Shown here: positions 47,001 to 58,100 of the stretch, piece after piece | How positions within the stretch are numbered: position 1 is the stretch's first letter | Layout of the letters: each line of letters begins with the position of its first letter | Assembly: GCA_022747635.1 (NCBI GenBank) | Contig: JAKTNV010000024.1 | Coordinates: forward strand, 4,563,665 to 4,627,664 | Source of the DNA: Hetaerina americana | Taxonomy: Eukaryota; Arthropoda; Insecta; Odonata; Calopterygidae | DNA length: 64,000 bases | Direction: 5' to 3' | Translations under genes and position numbers: made by a program | The notes under the pieces: generated by a model | The model's database searches: none | Seen by the model: only the letters and a program-made list of their open reading frames with translations | Told to the model about the DNA's origin: nothing

Positions 47001-47380
47001 ACGGGATGGGAAAATTTAGTATCCCGAGTCTAAATGTCTTTGGTTTCCGGAAGTCGAGCTGTTATGCGGCAGAGAGCAAAAGTATTTTATTAGGGTCCCC
47101 TGCATTCCTAATTCTTCTTTTACAAAATGCTGCCAGTTTGCATGAGGTTGTTAGTGATATAGGAAGAGGGTCAGTCACATCGCAGCGTGCTTAAATATTA
47201 TTTTCTTTCGAGATCCATGCCGATTCCAGCTGGAAAACCTTTCGCCGTCGTGGTAGACGTAGGCGCGTGGGACGTGCGGTCTCTCGAGCTTCGCGCTCAG
47301 CTCTTTAGGTATCTCACTCTAGTTATTTGCTACTGAGGAATTATTCGATACCCTTTCCCAACTCTTTGTCTCTCCGTTCC
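44004..47380. other. No gene recognised; CpG-rich segment 45590-45990
   Basis: 44010-45520 is AT-rich without features I can name. 45590-45990 is GC- and CpG-rich with frames on both strands (45546-45899 minus, 117 codons) that match nothing. It could be a promoter or exon region. 46070-47240 is again AT-rich. Confidence 0.4.
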
Positions 47381-47671
47381 TTACGTGGGGACGCCGCGTG
47401 GAGGGCGACGTCCCCTTTGCCGTGAAGCCTCGTGGTCCCGGACGCGCGTCGTGTGGTCCTGCAACGGTGCTTCTTGTCCGCGTGCCAAGAAATGTCGGAC
47501 CTTCTCGAGTGACATTCTGTCCAATCTGACGTCCAGAGTCCGTGGTGAGCTCGGCCCCTCGCCCCCTCCCTTCGTCATGTAGGAATTGGCTCCTCCCCAC
47601 GCCAGTCTTTGGAGTGCCTCTCTGTCATCTGCACAGAGACGCTCTTCCAAAATATGCACTTGGCTCTTTCA
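47381..47671 (-). other. Unassigned minus-strand open frame in CpG-rich DNA
   Basis: The minus frame, open from about 47671, encodes HILEERLCADDREALQRLAW, then TLDVRLDRMSLEKVRHFLAR and GQEAPLQDHTTRVRDHEASR, and ends at a TAA inside CCCACGTAAGGAACGG. That GTAAGG is a good splice-donor string, so the frame could be an exon whose apparent stop is intronic. It is in a GC-rich patch, where open frames arise easily, and an alternative 93-codon frame overlaps it. No family recognised. Confidence 0.25.
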
Positions 47672-48467
47672 CGCTGAGCTATGCATTCCCACTCTCTTAG
47701 ACTCTCTTACGTGATTTCGGCCAGTAATGTCCGAAGCGTCGCGGAATCCTTCGGTGTCCAGAGGAAGTTAAACTGCCCCAGACTGATCGTTATCCGTTTT
47801 ACCGGCAGAGAAGTAATCTGACTTCCGCCGACTCGGTCCGGCAGTTATCCCACCCCCTCGCGCTCGATTTGGCTAGCGTTTTAATGGTATTCCATTTAAT
47901 ACACGATTATGAGTGCTTCCTTCTTCACGGTCAGTGGCCGTGCTCACTGCTCCGTGACGTGTATTTTTTCAGGGCGGAATATCGTTTAAAGTTCTTGTTC
48001 CATTGGTATAATTACATCTTAGGAACGGTAAAACGCAGTAACAAAATATTTTACGGCGCATTGGAGTTGATTAATTTTCCTATTTCTTCAGCAATAAGCG
48101 CTCCTCTGTTTCTGAGTATTAGCTCTCTTGCGTACGTATTTGGTCGTTCCAATGGTTTTTCTTAGCATTATTAGCAGTAAATCAACAAGAATAACAGTTA
48201 TTGCACAACTATATTTTTCTCCTCATCCCAAATGTTCGTAAGAAATGTTTGTACCGATTCCTATTGGGTACCTGAGTGCCATCGCTACGGTGTGTGGAAT
48301 GTCCACGTTTACGCTCTGGGAGTTGCCTCACCATCGATGTTTTCCGTTGGAGCATTCAATTCTAGCATTCTTTATATGATTTTTCGAAAATATTCTGCCT
48401 GGGAATTAGAATTATTAAATGAGAAAGAAGTTGGGATTTTCATCCACGAGTTCTATTAGTAGTTATG
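47672..48467. other. No gene recognised
   Basis: Ordinary sequence. The longest frame (47869-48165 plus, 98 codons) is hydrophobic but has no recognisable domain. Confidence 0.45.
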
Positions 48468-48850
48468 CATCTACATAATAACCCGCAAGGTCTTGTGGTA
48501 GTGGGTGTTAATTAGGTAAACCCCTAAAAGACAATAAAACCGAACGCAAAATCAACGCATTCATGCAAACCTACACCCACAGAGGCGTACATATTCATGC
48601 GAAAACCTCTCAACCCACGCGCATGCAAATTATACCATCAAACAAAATACAAATGCACAAACATTTATTAAAAATCAATCCCATAACTTGGAAATTGGAA
48701 TTGAAAGCGAGAAGTGGAACCTCTAATATCACATGGCCATACTAAGTATAGCCTCTGCCCCCAAAGACAGGTGGGGAATGTGACACACCGCAGCGGGGAG
48801 GCAGCGGAGGCGTACCCCCCATAGAGAGATACGAGGGATAGTTGAAATAC
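48468..48850 (-). repeat. Orphan LINE 3'-UTR copy
   Basis: CATCTACATAATAACCCGCA opens the copy. It continues with TTCATGCAAACCTACACCCA, CTCTGCCCCCAAAGACAGG and GATACGAGGGATAGTTGAAA, collinear with the 3' UTR of the LINE at 37413-37830 and in the same orientation. It ends upstream near 48850, before the RT coding sequence, so this is an extreme 5' truncation. Divergence is clearly greater than for a recent insertion. Confidence 0.78.
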
Positions 48851-48859
48851 TGTGTTTTC

Positions 48860-48887
48860 GACCCTTCCAGCTGTTGCTGGAAGGGTC
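48860..48887. repeat. Perfect 12-bp hairpin with TGTT loop
   Basis: GACCCTTCCAGC (48860-48871) pairs exactly with GCTGGAAGGGTC (48876-48887). It sits at the 5' truncation edge of the LINE 3'-UTR copy. Perfect pairing in otherwise decayed sequence suggests a recent origin, possibly a foldback formed during insertion. Confidence 0.8.
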
Positions 48888-51800
48888 AAAGGTTTGATAT
48901 TTCCGGCATTCCATACCGGTCAAGTTAGGTTATGAATGTACACTGGCAATAAAACGGTACAATGATACCTTAATTGCCTTTCATAACAAAACACAACCTA
49001 ACTCCCAAATCTGCAATAAGCCCTTCTTCGATTCCGCATTCTTCCTTCCGCTCTTCATTCAGTCCCATCATGCCTATCCTACTTCCACCCCTTCTTCGTC
49101 TGCCTAACGTTCTCCCCTCTATCGGTTGCCTTGATATTATGGGGAGGTCCTGCCTAAAGGAGAGAGTATATATTAAATCCAGACTGAAAATTCGATTTTG
49201 CTTCACGGCGCCTTCAAGTGAAGAGCGCCGTATTTTGAGATTTTTTCGGTACAAAATAAGTTAAGGATTGTGAACTTATTATCATCGTGTGGAGTTAATC
49301 TTCTATGTATATGGGAAAAGCCGACTACGTGTATTTCTCTCGTTGCTGTTTTGGTTAAATTTTCTGTTAATGTTACTTCAACCTTCCGTTTCGAACTTGC
49401 TCTCTTAATATGTATCTGCTCCATGTACATGATATGGTAATGACAGAGAGAATATACTTAATCGAAGCAAGCAAGCGTTACGGTTTATTTCTGTTTTAAT
49501 TTTTATACATTATGAAGGATCCTTCCCGTTGCAACCGTTATGTCATATCAATATTGATAGTTAAAAATGTGGCATTTATGGTTTTGTTATTTGTTTTGTG
49601 AATTGTCCTAAAATATATTATTTTTTTCATCTATCATATTTAGGCTTTTTGGTAGTGAAATATAATGAAGGCATTTTAATTTTTTGCTCCTTTAAACTTA
49701 CGTTTATTTACTTCCTCCTTATTTGAATGCTTGGTTGTACTCCATTTATGCGTTGTCCATTATATGCCAGAAATGCATGCTTTTGGTTGCAGTGTATTCA
49801 TCAGCATCATTACATTTTAATTACGATGGATCGCATTTTTATTAACTTGCATTAGTTTTTGAAAAACTTTGAAAATTTAACCAGTTACTCACAGCAACAC
49901 ATTATTTTTCCACTTAACTTTTTATCACAACTCATAATATTATTTTTATTTAAGTGTGCCCTTTTTGACTATTTTAATAGCAAGCCAAAATGTGCGCATC
50001 ATCCATGCTCCTATTGCGTTCAACTTGGAATATTGTCTTGCGTTGAAGGTATTCCATGATTTGGACTTCATTGCCCAAGGGAAATAATAATAATTATCTC
50101 TGTAATGGATCTCCGCGACGACTGCTTAGGTAATTCAATTTCAGACGTAATTTTGTCTTGATCACGTTCATTAGAGACGCACTTGCCTTCTTTTTTTTCA
50201 AATCAATTCTTGAGTTTCTCGCCGTCTTTGTCTTCGGCTCTTTTGCTGAGGAAAATTTTTCCCCGGCTCATCATCATCATGATCTCAAGCGCACCACCGT
50301 CGTCTATTCTCCCACGCTCAATAATAATTGCCGATCCGAACGCAAGAGGCGGTGGGGGCGGCGCGCCGCTCCGAGGTCGTCGCGGTACCTTCGCCCACCG
50401 CCAGGGGGTACCACGCTCGCCGCCTTAACTCTCGGCTCGAGACCGCGGGCCAACCGAAATCTTCTTCAACCGTGGTCCTCCGTCTCTCTGGCGCCCGTGA
50501 AGGCCCTCCTCCCCTTCCTCTAATCTCCGTACGCTTTTTAAGGATAGAGTACTGTTGATCAGACGCAGTCTAAGGGGTGAATAATTCATCGACCGGAAAC
50601 GAATTGTTCCGTCCTCTAGATGAATTCTGGAGCAATGTCGGGATTCTTCGTCTCCGACGAGTTTTTTCCTGCATGCGTGACCAAACGTTTGCCTCAACGA
50701 AGCGGTGAGGTTAATTCCGCGGTATAGGAATCGGAACGCGCGAAGATCCGAGCGTTTTAGGTTTAGTAGAAGTGTGGCGTACGCCGAAGGTTGATGTTTT
50801 ATGATCTGATATGCCCACTATTATTGCGCAGTTGCCGAGGAACCCTGGTTATACGTTCTCGAGTGTTTGTGTTCAATGTACAGCCGCAGCACCAAGTTTC
50901 TAAATAGCTGCTGACGCGCTAATAGTTGCTTGTCTTTTTCAGTTAATTTCTTTTGTAGCAATCCATTCGTATGCGTTCCGTTCTGAATTATGATTCAATA
51001 AAAAAATATAATCGCGTGTTGGAAATAAATCGTAAATCGCGGAAATGCCGTCGATTTCCCCTCAAGATATGATTCCTGCTCTACGTGTGTGTACTAATCA
51101 TCTAAATAGTTCTTGTCGATACATCTACCAATATCACCGTGTCATTTTTTTACACTGATTAGTTTTCTTGGAAGAGACACCTGACATTATCCTGCTGGCA
51201 CAGTCGGCCATATAGAGCAGATGTGCAATTGCAGGATTGAGTGGATATCAACAGCATTTTTTTCCTCTTTTGACGAGTTTCCCCTTTTAAGTCGTGGCAG
51301 AAGCTACATTTTGAAAAACTAGCTTAAAAATTTCCTAGAAGGCTGCGGGGGCCCGGCACATGCATAACAAACATAATTGTTTCCCCGTACAATTTGACGG
51401 ACATATTCTGTGACGGAAGTTATATACGCAATTGCGGTGTGATGCTCTCAGCCGTCATCGTAGCCGTCACATGACGTAATGATCACGAAAACCTATTCGC
51501 GAAAACCTATACACGAAAAAAATATTAGTCGTAGTATTAAATTACTTGGTCGTTCCGCGATCATTTTCAATTGTATCAGATTTTTCATATGAAAATGTGA
51601 TAATTGTGCTCATTTGAGCTGTGCTAGACCCGCGTGCGGGTTCTTAGCCCACACCTTGTGTTCAAAATTGCTTGCCGCCGGAAAATATTCTTCTTCTGCA
51701 TCCTTATCGTTTGCATCTGTCGTGTCATAGGGGAGCGTTGAGAAACCCTTTTCCGTGTTCGAACGTCAGGCGGGCTATGCTATGTGGAACATTTTGAAAT

Positions 51801-52266
51801 CGGCCCCGAGAAAGTTTCCCAAAGTGTACCTATCTTGTTAGTTCTTTGTCATGCCTCCCCCACCCCGTGTCCGCCCAACCCGTTCATTTGTTCGCGGGGA
51901 GTTGCAATTACGCGGGACGTCTTCTTAAAACGTCCGAGTGTGGTGGAGGGAATTTGCTTCGAATCGTCGGGAGGGGTCGCCTCGACGGCAGCGGCGGCTG
52001 TTTTGACAGCTCACGGGCGAGCCCCTTGTCTAATCTCGACCATCTTTCCGCTCCTTCCCCTTTCTACCCGCGCGTCCCCCCTCCCTCCCTCATCACTCCT
52101 ACGTACCCTCACCACCACTCCCTCATCTCTCATTTGGGCCCCGACCCCGCATCAGACTCATCCACCAGCCGTCGCCCGCCCCACGTCACGCCTCTCCCAT
52201 CCTCCCCCCTCCAAAATCCCCCCACCCCCCCCGTGCACGGCTCACCCTCTCTCATGCTCCTGGCCC
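48888..52266. other. No gene recognised; CpG-rich patch 50300-50470
   Basis: 49430-50160 is AT-rich. 50300-50470 is CpG-dense (GGCGGCGCGCCGC) and could be a promoter or exon, but the frames there resemble no protein. 51840-52260 is pyrimidine-rich and gives stop-poor frames of 179-195 codons. Confidence 0.4.
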
Positions 52267-52348
52267 CCTCACCACCCCTCTTCCCACCCTCCTCACCACC
52301 CCTCTTCCCACCCTCCTCACCCCCCCTCTTCCCACCCTCCTCACCCCT
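52267..52348. repeat. 24-bp minisatellite, about 3.4 copies
   Basis: The unit CCTCACCACCCCTCTTCCCA plus CCCT starts at 52267, 52291 and 52315, with a partial fourth copy at 52339-52348. The third unit has one A to C change. It lies inside a pyrimidine-rich tract. The unit length is a multiple of three, so overlapping frames show an 8-residue repeat, but I see no reason to think it is translated. Confidence 0.9.
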
Positions 52349-54893
52349 TCACCTCCCGGGCTCTCGTTTGAAGCGGTGTCACTAATGAGGCTCTGGAGGT
52401 GAGGCGTGAGACGTATCCTCCAATTCCCCACTCGCTCATTCCCACCCCGCCGAACCCCGCCCAACCGGTCTCATTCCCACGTCTCCTGATTATTTTGTTT
52501 TTTTTATTTCTTTCGCCTTCCGTTTTATCTTATTCTTCCACTTTTTCTCCCCCCTCTTCCACGTCACGTTTACCCCTATCTCCCTCTCTCTCCATCCATC
52601 TTGTCATTCCCCCTCGCGGTCCGCCCTCCCTTTTCCGTCACTGGGGAATTGGCTTGGACAAGTTTCACCTAGCTCGATCAGAGCTGTAGCTCATAACGGT
52701 TGTGAATGAATGGAAGTACTTGAAAATTACGATTTAAATTATAGGGGGTAAAAATGAGGAAGGCTTTCATTGGGCGAATTTATAATTCTAGCGCCCTTTT
52801 CAAACTTGCGTGACTATCCATGCCAGGGGCTCTTAAACTGTGAACTGAACATGCGCCAATGGGGTGTTGGAGAAATGCGTGATAGAAATGTGTGCTACTT
52901 TTACTCTATGTTAGGTCGCGTTTTATGTCTTATTTGGGTGATAAACTCTTCAGCCTGAAATTAATGAGAATTAGAAGAAAAAGAGCCGCCGCTATTCGAC
53001 GATTGTAGTTGATATGGCATGATCTACGTAGGCTCCACTTGCTAAAAATATTAAGAGTAAATAAGCATAGCTGCGAGTGGGGAATCGATTTCTTTGGTGC
53101 TGCCGTAGCGGTTTTACTCGATCTTAGATCTGTCGTCCAGACAATTTAACGGTTTTGGGAGGCATTAGGAATTCAAATTTTCCCTCCTCCCAACTCCCCA
53201 AATCTGAAACAAACTCAATGTTATCCCGTACGAGACGGACTTCATTTTTCCTCCCTTAACCCTTCTCTTTGATTGTAAGAAGCAGTCACTCTCGATCACC
53301 TGTTAACACATTTGGCGTGTTTCGTGGAGATCACGTGTATCACCAGATCAATATACCGTTGTCACAGCGTCAAGCATACCTCCGTAGAACATTTATGTGA
53401 TGCAGTGAACGACAGGTGTCATAAGTCTCACACTTTTTAATTAATCTCGGCTTCGGTTTCGAAGTTCATTCTCAGAGGTAAAAATATGTACCGGTTCACA
53501 AGAAATGACGGTTGATTGGAAAATCCGTGGTCGCGATCAATGAGTAAATGTTTTGAATATTACTCAGTGCGTTTGATTTCACAGTCGATATATTGTGTCC
53601 ATTAACCACGATCCCTCCAAAGGGCCGGTTTTGGAGACGATATCGCACGGCAATTTCTCATTGGCACTCGCGCCCTTTTTCCCCCAGGCCCCCCCGCTCC
53701 AGTCCCAATCCTGGTCCCCATTCCACCCTCCTGCCGTCGTACTCCCGGTTTCTCTGTTGCGTTCGCAGCCCTCTCCTTCACCCTTCCACCCAGCTCGTCC
53801 CTGCCTTCTTTTTTTTTTGAAGTCATTACTCGCAATTATCGCCGAGACGACGCGCATGCATCATTGCTCCCTCCTTATCCTTGCCTTTCCTTTGTCCCTC
53901 TACTCTTCACTTCCAACCCTCCTCTCTCCTCGCCGGTGAATGAAGTTGCACGTTCATTTCTCTCTTTTCCCGTGCACCCTCCCGCCCTTATTGTGCCGTC
54001 TCGCGGTACATCCAAGCAGTGCTTCAATCCCTTCATGAATGACGGTTATCGCTAGAGCTCTTGGCAAATTTTGCTTCTAAAAGCTTTAAATCCCCCTCCC
54101 ATCCGCGTCAAGTTTGGGAAGCAAAAAATATTTGGACGCCTGGCCTATGTCAAGTAGTATGTTAAGTTTTATTTTTGAATGTATTAAATTTTTATGGCGA
54201 CGAGTGTTCTCGATTTTCAGCGTGAGGCGAATTGTTCGACCGGCTTTGATTGGTCGAAGCAGTCTTCATTTGCGAGACGATGGTTTTTTTTTCTGAAAAG
54301 AATTCAACCCTGCTGTATTCGTCTGCGAAGCGAAATTTTTTCAGTTCTCGAAAACGCCAGATCGTTCGTCTTTTGATGATTTGAATCAGCTCACAATGGC
54401 ACCTTCAGGTACCTAAAAAACTCCTGCTTCGTCAATTGCCGGCCCAGCCCTTCAGTGCCACCCGGAATGCATTACGCGTGAAAGCATCGAGGTGTGGAAA
54501 AAAAAGGCTTTGGGCTCTCACAATCGGTTACATTTGTGACACACGACTTCAAATATGGGATGAAAAGGCAATCTTATTATTTTTTTTTAAAGATTCGTAA
54601 TTCTTCGGTAGTGAAGTGTGCGAAAAATCGTCCGGAATGGCACGGAGTGCGTCAGGCATGGTGCAATGTCGCATAGTGCTCCGAACGTTGGATTCCTGCA
54701 TTGCAAAACGTCCAAATTAGTGCCCGTTTAGAAATTAAATTGGTGGTGCGCCTCTCGCACCGAAACGTGCGCCTCTGGTTTTCTGTGTTGCGGGTCGTGT
54801 AAAGGTCGTTCATTAAAACAATTAGGCTGGGGCTCTTAGCGCACGCTATTGCGAATGCATCCGAGCGCAGCGGAGTTCACTGGCGGCGTGTGG
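52349..54893. other. No gene recognised
   Basis: 52400-52640 and 53670-53940 are C/T-rich with compositional open frames. Elsewhere the sequence is AT-rich and featureless up to the palindrome. Confidence 0.45.
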
Positions 54894-54949
54894 ATGCTCC
54901 ACCTGCGGCCCTTATATATATATATATATATATAAGGGCCGCAGGTGGA

Positions 54950-54953
<4 letters not shown>
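54894..54953. repeat. Perfect 60-bp palindrome
   Basis: The left half (54894-54923) reads ATGCTCCACCTGCGGCCCTT then ATATATATAT; the right half (54924-54953) is its exact reverse complement. There is no spacer: the centre is alternating AT, which can extrude easily. The GC-rich outer 20 bp are non-repetitive and match perfectly, so this is not a microsatellite effect alone. A (TA)n tract and a LINE 3'-end fragment follow directly. It may be a small foldback element, an inverted duplication at a replication or repair event, or an assembly artefact. Confidence 0.93.

Positions 54954-54981
<28 letters not shown>
54952..54981. repeat. (AT)n microsatellite
   Basis: About 15 AT dinucleotides link the palindrome to the probable LINE 3'-end fragment. 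The 3' tail of the LINE family is TATATAGATG-like, so the array may be its expanded tail. Confidence 0.9.
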
Positions 54982-54983
<2 letters not shown>

Positions 54984-54984
54984 T

Positions 54985-55095
54985 GATATATCCCGATAGC
55001 CGTGGCAAGGGCTTGTAACAGGGCCACCAGTCATGCATATAAAAATATCGGTTCATGCATAATTTTGAATGTATATACGTTATCTCATATGCAGT
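54985..55095 (-). repeat. Probable orphan LINE 3' end
   Basis: ATATATCCCGATAGCCGTGG followed by CAAGGGCTTGTAACAGGGCC aligns with ATACCCCGCAAGCCGCCGCA and AGGGCGTGTGGCGGGGGGTG of the LINE 3' terminus at 37429, with mismatches. The orientation is the same as the other copies. Similarity after 55035 is weak. Confidence 0.5.
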
Positions 55096-55112
55096 TCTCG
55101 TGCATATACACG

Positions 55113-55114
<2 letters not shown>

Positions 55115-55189
<75 letters not shown>
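55115..55189. repeat. (TA)n-(TG)n microsatellite
   Basis: About 32 uninterrupted TA units (55115-55179) followed by five TG units to 55189. Confidence 0.95.
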
Positions 55190-58100
55190 ATATGTTTTCA
55201 AGTCTATGGAGGGTTAACCATTTTACATAAATTTGTTCATTCGCGTTCCCTAAGCATTACTACATTACTATTTATCAAAGCTTAGCAGTTTCGTTGTGTT
55301 AAGGGTATCCAGCGACCGTTGCACAAATGCGTGAAGGTGTAAGGTTGTCACGGAGATGAACATTCGAATGGATTCTTTTCCGTATGGACCAAGTATTGTA
55401 TGTTTTAATTGAAGACAACTGAATGGTATCCATCGCCAATTTTGGATCAAGTTACGACGGATGAGCTAACATGGAAATACGGCGTCGGTATGTTTCATTT
55501 GCCATTCAACTAACAGCGCATTTAAATCTATCGACTCGTCATTCAACTCCTCGGATATTTTCTGTACTTCTGTGAACATAATCACATTCATGTTTTCTTT
55601 CGCGGGCCGACAATAAAAATTGAATATCGCGCATGCGAAATTGGAATCTTATTTCCGTGTTTTTGTTGGCTTAGCCTCGCAGTTTGATACAATGTGTATT
55701 TCGCATCCAAGTGGAAGCGTTCCAGCATCGCACGCCATAATGAGATTGAGCGCAGCCGGCTGTTACGATCCCTGTCGGGTCTCATCCACACACTTATCGT
55801 CTCTTGTCGGAAAGATTGTGCCCGCCCTTGAGTATATTTTCCATTTTCCGCGGTTGAGTGGAACTGGGTCTTTCACCTATGGCGTAGTTTCGCTCTTCTG
55901 TCGTCGGCTCCCGTTACCGAGAGAAATGAGAGCCTTCGGCTGCGGGATGCTATCCCGGGAACCCTTCGAAGGCCTCACCCTCTGCACAATTGCACTCATA
56001 GCGGTTGTTTGATCTGTCATCCCCCTAAGTCACCGCTCCGCGGTTGTTTCCCACGACCATTATAAAAATTTCGCCAGCGGACACCGTCCCTGCTTGTAAA
56101 GTTTCCTCGCAGTCCTATTCTCTCAAGTGTACTTACTCCTCCTCACCCACTCTTTTATCCCTATTCCTGTTCGGGGCGGGGGGTTACGGCGGGGGGGTCT
56201 TCTCTTAATTCCTCCGAACGCCGCCCACAGTCGAGAACATTCGCATACATTTCTCCCCGAAGTGTTTTACCAACTTCTTCCACCCTCTCAAGACAGAATC
56301 CATCTTCCTCTTGTCTTCCGACCCTCCCCGTTTCCGCCCTTCCCACGCCGCGTCTTCCCACCGACGATCCTCCCGTCCCTCCTCCTCCTCACCAAAGCCT
56401 CACTTCCCCCTCGCTGCCTCCATGAACATCTCCGGATAGATTCCCGCCAACTTCTTCCCCCCTTCGAACGGAGAAAAAATTGCGCGCTTTTCAGTATTCT
56501 CGGCCTTTCCTCCCCACCCTCCCCTCGCCCGCCCTCTTCTCGACCCTCCGAGACTTCGGCCGCGCTTTTTCTCCATCCCTCTCACTCTCCTTCGCACGCT
56601 CCTCCATCTTCGCGTCGTCTCTAGATCTTCTTCCCATTCTCTTCCTCTACACTCCTTGCGTCCCGGGTCCTTCCCGAGACCCTTCTCTACCTCCTCCGCC
56701 TACTCCGCCGCCATCACCTCGAGCCGTCTCGAGCCAACATGCCGAGAAACGCGCATTCCCTCCCACCATTTTTTCCCCTCGCCCCCGAGCCGCCGCCTCC
56801 TCTTCAGCATTCCGCCGCGATCATCCTCCGAACGCACGGGTTTACGGATGCTCGGCCATTTGCGAAGGGTTTGTGTGTGCTTTTTTTCTCTCTCGCGGTC
56901 CATGGTCTTTATTTTTTCCCTCCCTACCTCTTTCTCCCGACTCCACTGCTCCTCCTCCCCAGTCCAACATCCACCCCAGGTCCCCCCACTCCGCCGTCTC
57001 CCTCTCACCCGTGCCACTGCGATGTTCGACCACTGAGTGTTTACCAGCTTCCCCCCTGTCGATCCTGCCGCCTCTGCCCGATCCTCTTCCCTCGGAACCC
57101 TTCTGGCCATTTCTCTCTCGCCGTGCCTCTCCCTCGCACCATCTACTTCCCCCCCTACCTTACCCTTCGAAGCTCCCGGACGCATCTATTTCGGACTAAT
57201 CCCCGCCTGAGAGTCTCTTCCCTCTAAATATTGATAAATTATTCACGCCTAACCTCTCTCCTCCCTCTCCTTCCTTTATCTCTTACCGTTCCGGAAACCT
57301 TCCCTTCCTCGTCCTCCCCCCACAACGGTGGCCCGCCCTTCGCCGCAACTGCCGCAGAACGCCCGTGCATGCATGTATGTATGCGTATGTGACCATGTTT
57401 GTCTGTGTGCTCACGTGTGTGTGCGCGTACTCACACGCACTCACTTGGAGGAAACGTCGAACAGCGAATACACCCAGTGCTTTAAAAAAACACTATTAAA
57501 CCGTAAGCGCTAATAAAAAATATCGCTCATGTATGTATTTTTACTTTTTGACGGTACTACTCTCATGCCTCCTCCCTCGAACAAAGAAGAAAAACGTTCC
57601 CGATCGTTCTTCGTTTTAGGAGAGTGTGTGTGGTCGACGTTTTCCTGTGTGTTTGCGTTTTGGAATCGAAACGACTCGCATCTATGTGTTTCACCTCCCC
57701 GCCCCCAGCTTGCAAATTTATTATTAGATGCGGGGCGTCCGTCGGGAAGGGCGGGGGTTGGTTTTCCCGGAGTGTTTTTTGAAAGGAAAGGGCAGGGGTT
57801 GGTTTTTGGCCTCCCTCCTCCCCTAACCCCCGCCTCCGCCCCTCGCGAGCCCGTGGCGTATCGGGGAATTTGGGTAGGTGTGTGGGGGCGGCTGTTGGGG
57901 GTTGCGATCCGATGCTCTCCTACACCCCCCCCTTCCCCACTCCCACCTCCCATGCCGAACCCCACTTTCCACGACTCTCTGCGAAACCGAAGTGCGAGGA
58001 GGTTGCTCTTGTGGCGTAGCTATGAATTATGGATGGGGGCACTGTTTCGTCTCCCACCCGCAGTCCTCCCTTGCCCCACACCCTACCTTCGCCCTTTACC

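Noticed and set aside
52267..52348. CRISPR-like regular repeats
   Set aside because: The units are contiguous with no unique spacers, and the context is eukaryotic; it is a minisatellite.
56480..57199. 239-codon plus-strand open frame
   Set aside because: It falls inside a C/T-rich tract where stop codons are rare in every frame. The product is a low-complexity S/P/L/R string.
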